Of a DNA stretch of 64,000 nt, positions 1-8,003 are shown in pieces. Below the pieces are notes generated by a model, which saw only the letters and a program-made list of their open reading frames with translations, ran no database searches and had not been told where the DNA came from. Position numbers and translations under genes: made by a program. Every line of letters begins with the position of its first letter. Within the stretch, counting starts at the first letter, position 1. Source of the stretch: Scatolibacter rhodanostii (GTDB lineage: Bacteria; Bacillota; Clostridia; Oscillospirales; Acutalibacteraceae); NCBI RefSeq assembly GCF_900197595.1, contig NZ_FZLO01000005.1, positions 62,001 to 126,000 on the forward strand, written 5' to 3'.

Positions 1-351
1 GCAAGTACGATAATCTTTTGCCTCAGAAGCAGCTTCATAAATAGCATGAATTTGTGAGGTAACATATTTCTCGTGTTCAAGAGAAATCTTGAGCGGAGAA
101 ACCAGTGATTCAAGACTCGTATTAGGTTTTGCGATGGCTTCAAGTGTGACAGCGAGATCATTGTTTTGCATATACTGCATGAATAACAAAGCATGGTCAC
201 GTTCTTCTTGTGCCTGAACTTGATACCAGTTGGCAAAGCCTTTTAGGCCCTTTTCAGCAAAATAATTCGAAAAATTTAAGTATAAATAGGCTGAATAAAA
301 TTCTTTGTTTACTTGTTCGTTGAGTAGGTTAGATACTTTTTCATTTAACAT
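1..351 (-). CDS. ftnA: Ferritin, 3' end cut by window edge
   Basis: Reading the reverse strand from an ATG at 351 gives 117 codons that run off the left edge. The product begins MLNEKVSNLLNEQVNKEF and continues with the ferritin pattern: helix A with a conserved Glu and Tyr (EFYSAYLYL), then QEERDHALLFMQYM, which carries the ExxH iron ligands of the ferroxidase centre. It lacks the heme Met typical of bacterioferritin, so I call it a non-heme bacterial ferritin that stores iron as ferric mineral in a 24-mer. An AAAGGAGAA ribosome site precedes the ATG. A good sigma-A promoter lies at 436-464. Only about two thirds of the protein is visible. Confidence 0.9.
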   Translation of the reverse strand, partial: MLNEKVSNLLNEQVNKEFYSAYLYLNFSNYFAEKGLKGFANWYQVQAQEERDHALLFMQYMQNNDLAVTLEAIAKPNTSLESLVSPLKISLEHEKYVTSQIHAIYEAASEAKDYRTC

Positions 352-379
352 GATAACATTCTCCTTTTTTAATTAAATT

Positions 380-413
380 GAGAGGGTATCGACCGTTTGT
401 CATAGTTCCTCTC
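380..413 (-). promoter_or_regulatory. Leader hairpin in ferritin 5' UTR
   Basis: GAGAGG (380-385) and CCTCTC (408-413) can pair around a loop of about 22 bases, between the predicted transcription start and the ferritin ribosome site. There is no T-run after it on either strand, so it is not a simple terminator. It may stabilise the message or bind a regulator; this is inference only. Confidence 0.35.
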
Positions 414-435
414 ATGTACATATTTTGACAATTCC

Positions 436-464
436 ATTATATACTGGCTACGTGATAAATACAA
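436..464 (-). promoter_or_regulatory. Sigma-A promoter of ferritin
   Basis: On the minus strand TTGTAT (-35, 464-459) and TATAAT (-10, 441-436) are 17 bp apart, upstream of the ferritin start at 351. The expected leader is about 75 nt and contains the hairpin at 380-413. I see no clean PerR or Fur box. Confidence 0.6.
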
Positions 465-506
465 TCCCTTAGCAAAAATTGAACGACAAACTAGATGAAT
501 AAAATG

Positions 507-538
507 AAAAGCCGTTCTTTTGAAAGAACAGCTTTTAT
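507..538 (-). terminator. Terminator after sigE
   Basis: AAAAGC-GTTCTTT and its complement pair around a TGA loop just beyond the sigE stop codon. The flanks are A-rich and T-rich, so it may work in both directions. It separates sigE from the ferritin gene. Confidence 0.65.
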
Positions 539-552
539 AACAGAATAAACTT

Positions 553-1278
553 TTAACTTGCTTTTTCTAAGTCTTTTTTTAGGCGGTCAATTATTTTTTT
601 CTCAAGGCGGGAGATATAAGATTGAGAAATGCCCAATTCGTCAGCAACCTCTTTCTGTGTGTGTTCTTTTCGAGAGTAAAGACCAAAACGAAGTTCCATA
701 ATCTGTTTTTCACGGGAGGGAAGCCTTTGAATCGCATTCATAAGCATTGTTTTTTCGGTTTCGGTTTCAATATCACGATTAACTGAATCTGGCTCGCTGC
801 CTAAAAGATCTGAAAGAAGCAGTTTGTTGCCGTCCCAATCGACATTCAGCGGATCATCAATAGAGATTTCATGTCTAAGCTGTGAATTCTTGCGTAAAAA
901 CATCAAGATTTCGTTTTCAATACAGCGAGAAGCATAGGTAGCAAGCTTAATGTTTCGTTCTATGCTGAAAGTCTTAACAGCTTTTATCAAACCAATGGTG
1001 CCAATAGAAATGAGGTCTTCAATGTTAACCCCAGGGCTTTCAAATTTTTTGGCTATGTACACGACTAAACGGAGATTATGAGTAATGAGCGGCTCACGAG
1101 CGCCAGGAACATCGTTGCGAATGTTTTCCATTACTTTGATTTCTTCGTCTTTTGTCAACGGAGGAGGGAGTGTTTCAGGACCGTTAATGTAATAACATCC
1201 CTGCGAGTTGATTTTTTGGAAATATCTTTCTAAGAAAGCCTGTATTTTGTCCTTAAAAAAGCAGATAAATTTACCCAT
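553..1278 (-). CDS. sigE: RNA polymerase sporulation sigma factor SigE (pro-sigma-E)
   Basis: This 241-residue sigma-70 family protein directs early mother-cell transcription during sporulation. The N-terminus has the membrane-binding pro-peptide and the family hallmark [15 protein letters not shown] (about residues 27-41), where SpoIIGA cuts. Region 2 follows ([12 protein letters not shown]...[14 protein letters not shown]...[15 protein letters not shown]), and region 4 ends in a helix-turn-helix ([21 protein letters not shown], about 208-228). It lies 84 bp downstream of spoIIGA on the same strand, the arrangement found across Firmicutes. Unlike Bacillus and many Clostridium species, sigG does not follow: a terminator and a ferritin gene come next. 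Confidence 0.97.
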   Translation of the reverse strand: MGKFICFFKDKIQAFLERYFQKINSQGCYYINGPETLPPPLTKDEEIKVMENIRNDVPGAREPLITHNLRLVVYIAKKFESPGVNIEDLISIGTIGLIKAVKTFSIERNIKLATYASRCIENEILMFLRKNSQLRHEISIDDPLNVDWDGNKLLLSDLLGSEPDSVNRDIETETEKTMLMNAIQRLPSREKQIMELRFGLYSRKEHTQKEVADELGISQSYISRLEKKIIDRLKKDLEKAS

Positions 1279-1362
1279 AAAATCCTTTCCGGCTCGTGTA
1301 TTTTACCAAAACCTTGAGCCAGTGGGTTTCAGTGTTTTGATTTATAGATTAATAGGTCATTG

Positions 1363-2199
1363 CTAGGCAGAAGGGAATAAATCTGGATTGAACAGTGCTT
1401 GAAATTGACCCGAAGAGAGCTTACCTTTGCAGACGGCAATATAACAGCTAAGCGGAGTATCGAGCTTGTCAAAATAGACAGCATCAGCCTGAAAAGCCGG
1501 TAGAATACCACTGCCGCCCATACCGTCAAAAGGAATTAATCGCAGTAAGCCTTCACCGCCGCCCTCCCAAAACTGATTGACAGCCTCTGGTATGATACCT
1601 TGTAAAGCGTCTTGTTCTACAATGATGACAGGTAGCCCTGAAAATGGTTCGCACAGGGCATTGCCGGTATCCGCTTTGGCAGGCACAGTCACTCTTTTGC
1701 CTGCCTTGTTAATATGTATCTTGCAGAAACGCAAATCGGATTCTTTTGGCCCTAAAATCTTTTGCAACAGCGTGAGAATAATATAGGCCAAAAGTGTCAA
1801 CCCAAACAGCATGAAAGGCGAAATGTTGAGATAGACAACGCCGCGAATAACTGCCAAGTTGTTGACAGCAAAGAGCTGATAAACAAGCATAAAGAAACCG
1901 GCAAATAGAAAACTGAAAAACCAATAACAGACGGCAAGTTTTAAAAACATTTGCTCTTTTACAGGAGCATAAGCCGCACCGGTCACTAAAATGGCAGCAA
2001 TAGCACCCAGCAAAACCGACAAGAAAGTGGGAATATGAAAAGGCAAAAGTGCTGTCATACTGCAAGTGGCTCCCACCAAAGAGCCTAATAATAGCCGTAG
2101 ACCTGAAACTTGCATATGTAAGAAATTTTTGACACAAACTAGAAGAAAGAAGTCGATATACAGATTGGTGATAAATAAAATATCAGCATAAATGACCAT
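1363..2199 (-). CDS. spoIIGA: Sporulation sigma-E processing peptidase SpoIIGA
   Basis: The 278-residue protein has an N-terminal half of about five hydrophobic helices (residues 1-150) and a soluble C-terminal aspartic protease-like domain. The catalytic motif is visible as KADTGNAL (about residues 174-181), with Asp in the D-[ST]-G position. In the family it sits in the sporulation septum, is triggered by the forespore protein SpoIIR, and removes the sigma-E pro-peptide. It is transcribed directly upstream of sigE. The ATG at 2199 is preceded by a G-rich ribosome site (GGGGCGGGG). Confidence 0.95.
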   Translation of the reverse strand: MVIYADILFITNLYIDFFLLVCVKNFLHMQVSGLRLLLGSLVGATCSMTALLPFHIPTFLSVLLGAIAAILVTGAAYAPVKEQMFLKLAVCYWFFSFLFAGFFMLVYQLFAVNNLAVIRGVVYLNISPFMLFGLTLLAYIILTLLQKILGPKESDLRFCKIHINKAGKRVTVPAKADTGNALCEPFSGLPVIIVEQDALQGIIPEAVNQFWEGGGEGLLRLIPFDGMGGSGILPAFQADAVYFDKLDTPLSCYIAVCKGKLSSGQFQALFNPDLFPSA

Positions 2200-2219
2200 A
2201 ACCCCGCCCCTTTGCCTAT

Positions 2220-2252
2220 ATTATAAGGGCATGACAAACCTAAAATTGTCAG
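2220..2252 (-). promoter_or_regulatory. Candidate Spo0A-dependent spoIIG-type promoter
   Basis: On the minus strand a perfect TATAAT (2225-2220) lies 21 bp downstream of CTGACA (2252-2247). Over-long spacing of 22 bp is the known feature of the Spo0A-activated spoIIG promoter of Bacillus. Two TTGTCA cores in opposite orientation (minus TTGTCAT near 2232-2238, plus TTGTCAG near 2246-2252) are partial matches to the Spo0A box TGTCGAA. The assignment is inference. Confidence 0.45.
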
Positions 2253-2449
2253 TTTCAGGCATCAGGAAAAAAGTTTATCTTTTTGCATATTGCCTGTTTT
2301 TGGCGCAATGGGCAGAATATTCAGTTAGTTTAGAAAGAGAGGGGAGAAGTCATCCTTTCTTTTGAAAATGATATAGCTTGTCTCTTGCAGTGTTCCTCAT
2401 TGAAACAATAAAAGTATAGATTCGTTCACCCATCGCTAATTTCCGCAAC

Positions 2450-2492
2450 AAAAAAGTCGATCTCCTTAGTGAATAGGAGGCCGATTTTTTTG
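2450..2492 (-). terminator. Terminator after the CotQ-like gene
   Basis: AAAAAGTCGATCTCCT pairs with AGGAGGCCGATTTTTTT. With A-runs on one side and T-runs on the other it can stop transcription in both directions; here it would end the minus-strand flavoprotein transcript. The rest of the 2200-2503 gap holds only the spoIIGA promoter region. Confidence 0.7.
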
Positions 2493-2503
2493 TTTTTATT
2501 AGA

Positions 2504-3955
2504 TTACACATATCGGAAGCCACGATAGAGAGCTCTATTTGCTTCTCTGGATAGAGTATCTTCTAAATACTCATCGCCAATCGGTTTTGGTACTTGTGCA
2601 GGCTGTGCAGTTCTCCAAATCCCTTGCGGAAAACTGAAGCTATTATAAGGGTCATAACATTCTTTCGTCGCCCACAATCTACATACATGTGTGCCGTAGT
2701 ATTCCTCTAAATAGTTGGGCAGTTTATTATAGGGGAAATTGATATAAGACCCTTCCGTAACGGCTGCTAAGACTGGAAAACGTTCGTTAATCCATAGTTC
2801 ATTTTCTGCTTGAACGCTGTTATCTTCCCAAATGGTTTCTAGCCATACGATGAAATGAGCGTTGCGCCAATAAAAAGCAGTTTCATCTTGTGCCATTTCA
2901 CTCACTTTGCCGCCAAGAGAATACAGAGATAAGCCCGTGAAAACCGCACCGGTGGCAGGTGTTTGAATTAGCTCAACTAAGCTGCTGATTTCGGAGGAGG
3001 TCCATTCTCGCATAGCAAAACGGCTAGCTGCTTCAAATTTTTCATAAGGTGGGTAGCTGCTGCCGATGATGTTAACTGCTTCAGCAAAGGTCATAGATTC
3101 AATGCGAGAACGAGCACCTGGCAACTCTAAAAAAGGCTGCATGAGCACTTGTGCTTCTTGCAGGGTGCCGTAGAAAATGCCACGAGTCAGCATGGCAAGC
3201 CCATCTTCAGGAGAATGATAGATTCGTGCGATTAAGGTCGCTCTGGGGTCAGCTCCTGACAGCCAGCTTTGCCAAGTCTGCAAAAACACCTCTTGTTCGG
3301 CCGTTGTCACATGAAGATAGTCGATTTCAATTAGCGTGACAAAATCAACTTTGGGCGGAAGTCGGAATTTCATGGAGACCACCACGCCAAAATTCCCTCC
3401 ACCGGCACCTCGCAAGGCCCAAAAAAGATTGCTGTTGCAGCTTCGATTGGCTACGAGAATACAGCTCTCATGGTTTACCAGTTGAATTTCTTCTAAGCTG
3501 TCGCAGCCCAAACCCAACCATCGGCAAGAGAGCCCCCAGCCTCCGCCCGTGGCATAACCGCTTATGCCAACGGTGGGGCAAGTGCCGCCGGGGAAAGGGC
3601 ACCCTTCTGCGGCAATGAATTGATAAATCTGCCCGTTGGTTGCCCCGCCTTGCACGTGCAGGATATTCTGGTTGTCATCTAGCGATATTCTATTCATTTC
3701 GCTGATGTCAATGACGAGGGTGCAGTTACCGTTGGAATAACCCTCGTAATTATGGCCCCCGTTTCGAATGCGTAGTGGTATGTTGTAAGTTCTTGCCCAA
3801 ATCACCGCATTCGAAACATCATATTCATTCTGGCAATACACAATGATTAGCGGATATTGTTGTATAGCTCGGTTAAAACCTTGTCGTGCTTCAGGATAGG
3901 AGGGGTCAGCCGGTATCACGACCCGACCAGTCAAATGGTAGTCACATTGGTTCAC
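2504..3955 (-). CDS. FAD-linked oxidase, berberine-bridge type (CotQ-like)
   Basis: The 483-residue product is a berberine bridge enzyme-like flavoprotein. It has a PCMH-type FAD domain and a C-terminal BBE segment ending in a YDPYNSFSFPQGI-type motif. Both residues for bicovalent FAD attachment are present: His68 in RNGGHNYEG and Cys126 in GGTCPTVGISGY, with a GGGWG loop after. Family members oxidise sugars or alcohols; the substrate here is unknown. Bacillus CotQ (YvdP), a spore coat protein, belongs to this family. I chose the GTG at 3955 because AAAAAGGAG lies 7 bases upstream; a TTG at 3997 would add 14 residues without a ribosome site. Location next to spoIIGA-sigE and a sigma-K-like promoter fit a spore role. 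Confidence 0.85.
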   Translation of the reverse strand: MNQCDYHLTGRVVIPADPSYPEARQGFNRAIQQYPLIIVYCQNEYDVSNAVIWARTYNIPLRIRNGGHNYEGYSNGNCTLVIDISEMNRISLDDNQNILHVQGGATNGQIYQFIAAEGCPFPGGTCPTVGISGYATGGGWGLSCRWLGLGCDSLEEIQLVNHESCILVANRSCNSNLFWALRGAGGGNFGVVVSMKFRLPPKVDFVTLIEIDYLHVTTAEQEVFLQTWQSWLSGADPRATLIARIYHSPEDGLAMLTRGIFYGTLQEAQVLMQPFLELPGARSRIESMTFAEAVNIIGSSYPPYEKFEAASRFAMREWTSSEISSLVELIQTPATGAVFTGLSLYSLGGKVSEMAQDETAFYWRNAHFIVWLETIWEDNSVQAENELWINERFPVLAAVTEGSYINFPYNKLPNYLEEYYGTHVCRLWATKECYDPYNSFSFPQGIWRTAQPAQVPKPIGDEYLEDTLSREANRALYRGFRYV

Positions 3956-4022
3956 AATATAGCTCCTTTTTATATAGCGCAGTAAATTTGATGCCAACCT
4001 AATAAAAGGCTGACGGATACTA

Positions 4023-4050
4023 TACTATATGTGAAACAAAGAGAGGTGGT
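4023..4050 (-). promoter_or_regulatory. Candidate mother-cell (sigma-K/E-like) promoter
   Basis: On the minus strand CATATAGTA (4031-4023) matches the CATAnnnTA -10 of sigma-K promoters, with AC 17 bp upstream (4050-4049). No sigma-A hexamers of similar quality precede the flavoprotein gene. The remainder of the 3956-4295 gap holds one further hairpin at 4162-4190. Confidence 0.45.
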
Positions 4051-4161
4051 TCAGACAGGCTTACCATAAAGTGGGGAATTCTAGCCATTTGCCGATTTAT
4101 GCAAAGCATGGTGACTTTGTTATAAAGCAAATCCTCTCATAAAGATGTTACAGTTTATCCG

Positions 4162-4190
4162 TGATTGCCTCGCTATGTACATGGCAATCA
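4162..4190 (-). terminator. Weak hairpin downstream of natB
   Basis: TGATTGCC (4162-4169) and GGCAATCA (4183-4190) form an 8-bp stem. There is no strong T-run, so termination is uncertain. It is the only structured element between natB and the flavoprotein promoter. Confidence 0.35.
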
Positions 4191-4295
4191 TGATTCCTGT
4201 AAGTATCTTAATAAGAGGACAAATCAATAATATGCTTTTTGTTATATCTTAGAATAGAAATTTTATCAGTCATTTAGCGATGATAAATCATGTAT

Positions 4296-5468
4296 TTAGT
4301 TAGAGAACATAACTTTTTCACTGTTAAACATTTTTGTCAGTATAAAGACAAAGATAAGGGTGTAAACCAGATTGCTGGCGACACAGACAAGAATATTCAG
4401 CGGAGTGATGTCGTATGAGAAAATAGAACTCATGCTCTGCACAGAGTTATAAATGGGAATCAAGTAGAACGCTGGATTTTTCGGGCTTGAGCCAAGCATG
4501 CCGCTTACTCCAACTAGGGTGATAACAATCATTAAAGGAGATGTGAAGGTTTCGGCTTCTTTCATGGTTTTGGCAAAGGCAGAAATAACAGAGACCAAAG
4601 AGATAAAAAGCAGGGCGGTTGAAAGAATAATAATGGCTAAGAAGAAATAGTCACCAGCTGTATAAAAAATACCTCCGCTGTCAACAGCGCCGCCCATTAA
4701 CTTGGGCAAAGAAAGAAGCGTGCCCAGTGTGCTGGAAACAGCACTTAGCAAGGCAACAATAGAGAGTGCCAAGATTTTGCCGATGGCAAGTTCACTGCGG
4801 CGCAGAGGAGTAACTAGCAGCGTAGAAAGAGTACCGCGCTCTTTTTCGCCCACAATGGATTCAGGGGCAATGGCAATGCAAGCGGAGAACAGTAAAATGA
4901 TGAGAAGAAGGGGCATTAAAATGGAATAAATCATGCCGCTCAAATCTTTTTCACTGGCTAAATCTGCATTTTGTCCACCAGCATTGATGTCAAAACGATT
5001 GCTCAAAGTGGCTTCGTAGGCATCAAAAATACCGAGAATTTGGGTTTGCAAATTGCTTGAGTTCGTATCAGAGCTATTGTAGAAAAAGGAGATATTCGGC
5101 GCGGGCTTGCCAGAAGAGATATCATAGGCAGCCACATCGGCATCAAAATTTTCAGGAAAAATAATAAGAAAGTTGGTTTCCTTTTCAGCAATTTGACCTT
5201 TGATTGTTTCAATGTCAGAAGCAGGCACTTCTTTATACTCAATCTCTGCCGCATGAAAGACCGCAGTCATGGATTCTGGCATAGAGACAACAGAGACAGC
5301 GTCAGGCTTGTCGTTCGATTGGAAAAGGCTCGTCATGGCCTCACCCATAAAGGAGTACATGACAAAAATCATAACACCGGGTAAAAGAACAGTACCAAAT
5401 ATCAAGCGTTTATCAGTAAAAAAGCGAGATAGCTCTTTCTTTACAATAGTAAGAATATTACTTTTCAT
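4296..5468 (-). CDS. natB: ABC-2 type permease, NatB-like
   Basis: The 390-residue integral membrane protein has the ABC-2 layout. One helix lies near the N-terminus (about 20-45), a large extracytoplasmic segment follows (45-180), and a C-terminal bundle of about five helices contains SIVGEKERGTLSTLLVTPLRR, the signature loop of NatB/ABC-2 permeases. Its start ATG overlaps the stop of the upstream ATPase gene (ATGA), so the two are translationally coupled. NatAB of Bacillus extrudes Na+; related pairs export other substrates, so the cargo is inference. Confidence 0.85.
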   Translation of the reverse strand: MKSNILTIVKKELSRFFTDKRLIFGTVLLPGVMIFVMYSFMGEAMTSLFQSNDKPDAVSVVSMPESMTAVFHAAEIEYKEVPASDIETIKGQIAEKETNFLIIFPENFDADVAAYDISSGKPAPNISFFYNSSDTNSSNLQTQILGIFDAYEATLSNRFDINAGGQNADLASEKDLSGMIYSILMPLLLIILLFSACIAIAPESIVGEKERGTLSTLLVTPLRRSELAIGKILALSIVALLSAVSSTLGTLLSLPKLMGGAVDSGGIFYTAGDYFFLAIIILSTALLFISLVSVISAFAKTMKEAETFTSPLMIVITLVGVSGMLGSSPKNPAFYLIPIYNSVQSMSSIFSYDITPLNILVCVASNLVYTLIFVFILTKMFNSEKVMFSN

Positions 5469-6241
5469 ATCTCGTCACCTACCATTTCAGAATAGATTTC
5501 AAAGAAGCGGTCTTCTAGTGAAAGACCGTTCATGACGTTTGGCAGGGTATCACAGGTAATGAGTTTGCCGTTAATAATAAGAGCCACACGGTCGCATATT
5601 TTTTCAATCAAACTGAAGATATGAGTAGAGACAATAATGGTTTTGCCTTCTGCTTTCATTTCCTGCAAGAAATCAGTGACAACTTTTGCGGTCAGAACAT
5701 CTAAACCATTAGTGGGTTCATCAAAGATGATAACATCAGGATTATGTACCAAAGCAATGGTTAAAGAGACTTTTTGTTTCATACCCGTTGAAAGGCTGCC
5801 AACCTTGACTTCAGCAAACTGGTCGATTCCAAAGCGTGAAAATAAAGCCTCTTTTCTTGTTTTGCGGACATCAAGAGGTACCTGGTGTAAATCAGAAAAG
5901 AAATCAAACAGATAATTGGGAGTGAAATAGTCTTCCATTTTTAATTCGCTTGTTAAAAAGCCTATTTTGCCCCGCACAATTTCAGGTTCTTTTACAATGC
6001 TTTTGCCGTCAATAAAGGCATCCCCGCTGTCAGGCTTAATTAAAGTAGAAAGCATACGTAAAGTGGTGGTTTTGCCCGCACCATTGGGCCCTAATAATCC
6101 GAATATTTCGCCCTCATAAGCAGAGAAAGATAAGTCGTTGACCGCATTTCTATATTTTTCTTTTGTTTTCTCAATTTTCTGCTGCTTAGCAGAAAGAGAA
6201 AATGTTTTGCTCAGGTGATTGACCTGTAATTTTTCTTTCAT
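5465..6241 (-). CDS. natA: ABC transporter ATP-binding protein, NatA-like
   Basis: A 258-residue ATPase that powers the adjoining ABC-2 permease. Visible motifs are Walker A GPNGAGKTT, signature LSTGMKQK (a typical NatA/CcmA-type variant), Walker B VIIFDEPTNGLD and the switch His in VSTHIF. The start is placed at 6241, where AGGAGGAGCTTT precedes ATG; a longer frame to 6274 has no ribosome site. A basic insert (KQQKIEKTKEKYR) near residue 20 is common in NatA proteins. Confidence 0.88.
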   Translation of the reverse strand: MKEKLQVNHLSKTFSLSAKQQKIEKTKEKYRNAVNDLSFSAYEGEIFGLLGPNGAGKTTTLRMLSTLIKPDSGDAFIDGKSIVKEPEIVRGKIGFLTSELKMEDYFTPNYLFDFFSDLHQVPLDVRKTRKEALFSRFGIDQFAEVKVGSLSTGMKQKVSLTIALVHNPDVIIFDEPTNGLDVLTAKVVTDFLQEMKAEGKTIIVSTHIFSLIEKICDRVALIINGKLITCDTLPNVMNGLSLEDRFFEIYSEMVGDEI

Positions 6242-6328
6242 AAAGCTCCTCCTCAGTACAAGTGTAAACAGCATTATAACAAAATGAGAACAATTTTACT
6301 ATTAAGTCCGTTTAAAGGAAAGGATTTA

Positions 6329-6979
6329 TTAAGATTTCAGCTTTTTAGAGAGGGTTCTGCCTACTAAAAAGAAGAGGAGGCTGCCTAAAAATACCAAAGC
6401 TAAAATCATCAGCGCACAGTGCATGAAAAAAGCATCAGGCAAAATAGTGATAACGGGATCAGTTTCCGCACTGAAAATCCAATAATCATTGCGGAAAAAC
6501 AGCTTGTGAAAACCGACAAAAAAAGCATCCCAGTTGCTGGCAATCAAAATGCCCAGCAGAGAAGGCACTCCAATGCAAAAAATGGAGGAAAGCGTTAAAA
6601 AACTGGTGTTCTTTTTGCGGAGTTTTAAAACAAAAGAAATGATAGTGCCAACCAGCGATATCCCAAAAAGGATTTGCACTCCGACAAAGATATTCTTCAC
6701 TTCTTCAAAATGAATTCGACCCGATTCAGACATTGCCAAGGTGGGAAATTGCAAGTCACCTCTCATGAAAATGGAGTTGTAATCAATCAGTGCGTGATAG
6801 TTGCGAAAAATGTCGGTTTCGCTGATACCGGATTGTCCGGCAATATCCAAAAACTTTACATCCAGTACGTATAACAAGCGGAAGTTAAGCGTGAAAATGA
6901 CAGCTCCAGTCAATACAAATAAGGTCAGGCAAAAAGCCGTCAAGATATTGGAAACGGTAAATAATTTTTGATTTTTCAT
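6329..6979 (-). CDS. TIGR01906/DUF1461 integral membrane protein
   Basis: A 216-residue membrane protein with about four or five helices. Family hallmarks are the segment FHKLFFRNDYWIFSAETDPVITILPDAFF (about residues 156-184), where an FH...F.ND.W...TDP.I..LP pattern is conserved, and HFEEVKNIF. The function of the family is not established. The gene is on the same strand as natAB with an 87-bp gap, so co-transcription is possible. An AGGAG site lies 7 bases before the ATG. Confidence 0.75.
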   Translation of the reverse strand: MKNQKLFTVSNILTAFCLTLFVLTGAVIFTLNFRLLYVLDVKFLDIAGQSGISETDIFRNYHALIDYNSIFMRGDLQFPTLAMSESGRIHFEEVKNIFVGVQILFGISLVGTIISFVLKLRKKNTSFLTLSSIFCIGVPSLLGILIASNWDAFFVGFHKLFFRNDYWIFSAETDPVITILPDAFFMHCALMILALVFLGSLLFFLVGRTLSKKLKS

Positions 6980-7170
6980 AAAGCTCTCCTAAGTGCGGCA
7001 TAATAACCAAATATCGTGATTTTACTAAAATAAAGAAGCTCGTCTTACGCATAGTAAACCATGGCAAGTAAAGAGATTCTATGAGGTTTATTGTAACAAA
7101 CACAAAGAAAACTTACAAGCTAAAAGAAAAGCTTTTTAAAAAATGAAAAAAGCAATAAAAGGAAGTTATT

Positions 7171-7890
7171 ATGAGAGAAAACGGCAAAAAAATAATCTTT
7201 TATAGTTTTAGTTTACTAATTGCTGTTTGCGGATTTTTATTTGTATCTGCTGATTTTTTCTCTCTGTCATTACCCTTTAAATCATCGCTTCTAAAATATA
7301 GCGGAGTAGCTTTATGCTTTTTTTTCGCCATATGGATTGGTTTCCACAATCCACGATCGGTAAAAGATAGTATATGGTTAATAGCTGCTTTGTTCTTTAC
7401 GCTGGTAGCAGATGTTTTTTTGCTTTTCAAAATTTTAAAACCAAATGAAGTCGGTCATAGCATTGGGGTTTCTTTTTTTTGTCTGGCACATCTGTGTCAT
7501 CGAAAACGAATAGGCAAAAAAATAAAAAAATGGTGGTGGCTATTGATTCCCTATAGTGCTTTGTGGGTGGCCGTTTTTAGCTATCCTGATTTGCCAATCG
7601 GGAATATCATGCTGATATCCATGACCGTCTTGTATGGTTTTCTCCTTTTTCTGAATCTAATGTCTTCTTTCCATGTAGACTGGCAAAAATATAATCAAAG
7701 GTATTTGACAGTGGGCATGGTATTTCTGGTGATTTGTGACGTGTGTGTAATCAGCTATCAAGTATTGTTGAGACTGCCAAATGTGCTATCTCCCGCTTGG
7801 ATTATTTACCTTTCATGGGTATTCTACTTGCCTTCTCAATATTTTTTAGTAGTCAGTTCGTGGAATAAAGAAAAAATAAACAAGATGTAA
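7171..7890 (+). CDS. YhhN-like multispanning membrane protein
   Basis: A 239-residue protein with about eight hydrophobic helices. The pattern resembles the YhhN/TMEM86 family: an early SGVALCFFF helix, a helix with Asp (LVADVFLLF, about 79-87), GVSFFCLAHLCH with the conserved AH pair (about 98-109), a second Asp helix (VFLVICDVCVIS), and a terminal LSWVFYLPSQYFLV. Animal relatives hydrolyse lysoplasmalogens; the bacterial role is unproven. GGAAG lies before the ATG. It is divergent from the DUF1461 gene and separated from the downstream PBP by 113 bp. Confidence 0.6.
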   Translation: MRENGKKIIFYSFSLLIAVCGFLFVSADFFSLSLPFKSSLLKYSGVALCFFFAIWIGFHNPRSVKDSIWLIAALFFTLVADVFLLFKILKPNEVGHSIGVSFFCLAHLCHRKRIGKKIKKWWWLLIPYSALWVAVFSYPDLPIGNIMLISMTVLYGFLLFLNLMSSFHVDWQKYNQRYLTVGMVFLVICDVCVISYQVLLRLPNVLSPAWIIYLSWVFYLPSQYFLVVSSWNKEKINKM

Positions 7891-8003
7891 ATTATGCTTG
7901 GCTTTGTATGAAAAAAAGAAAAGAACGCAAACTCTTTATAATTATGCAAATCTAAAAATGTCTTAAGATGATTTGTAAGTTAAAAACAAGGGGAGGTGTA
8001 CGG

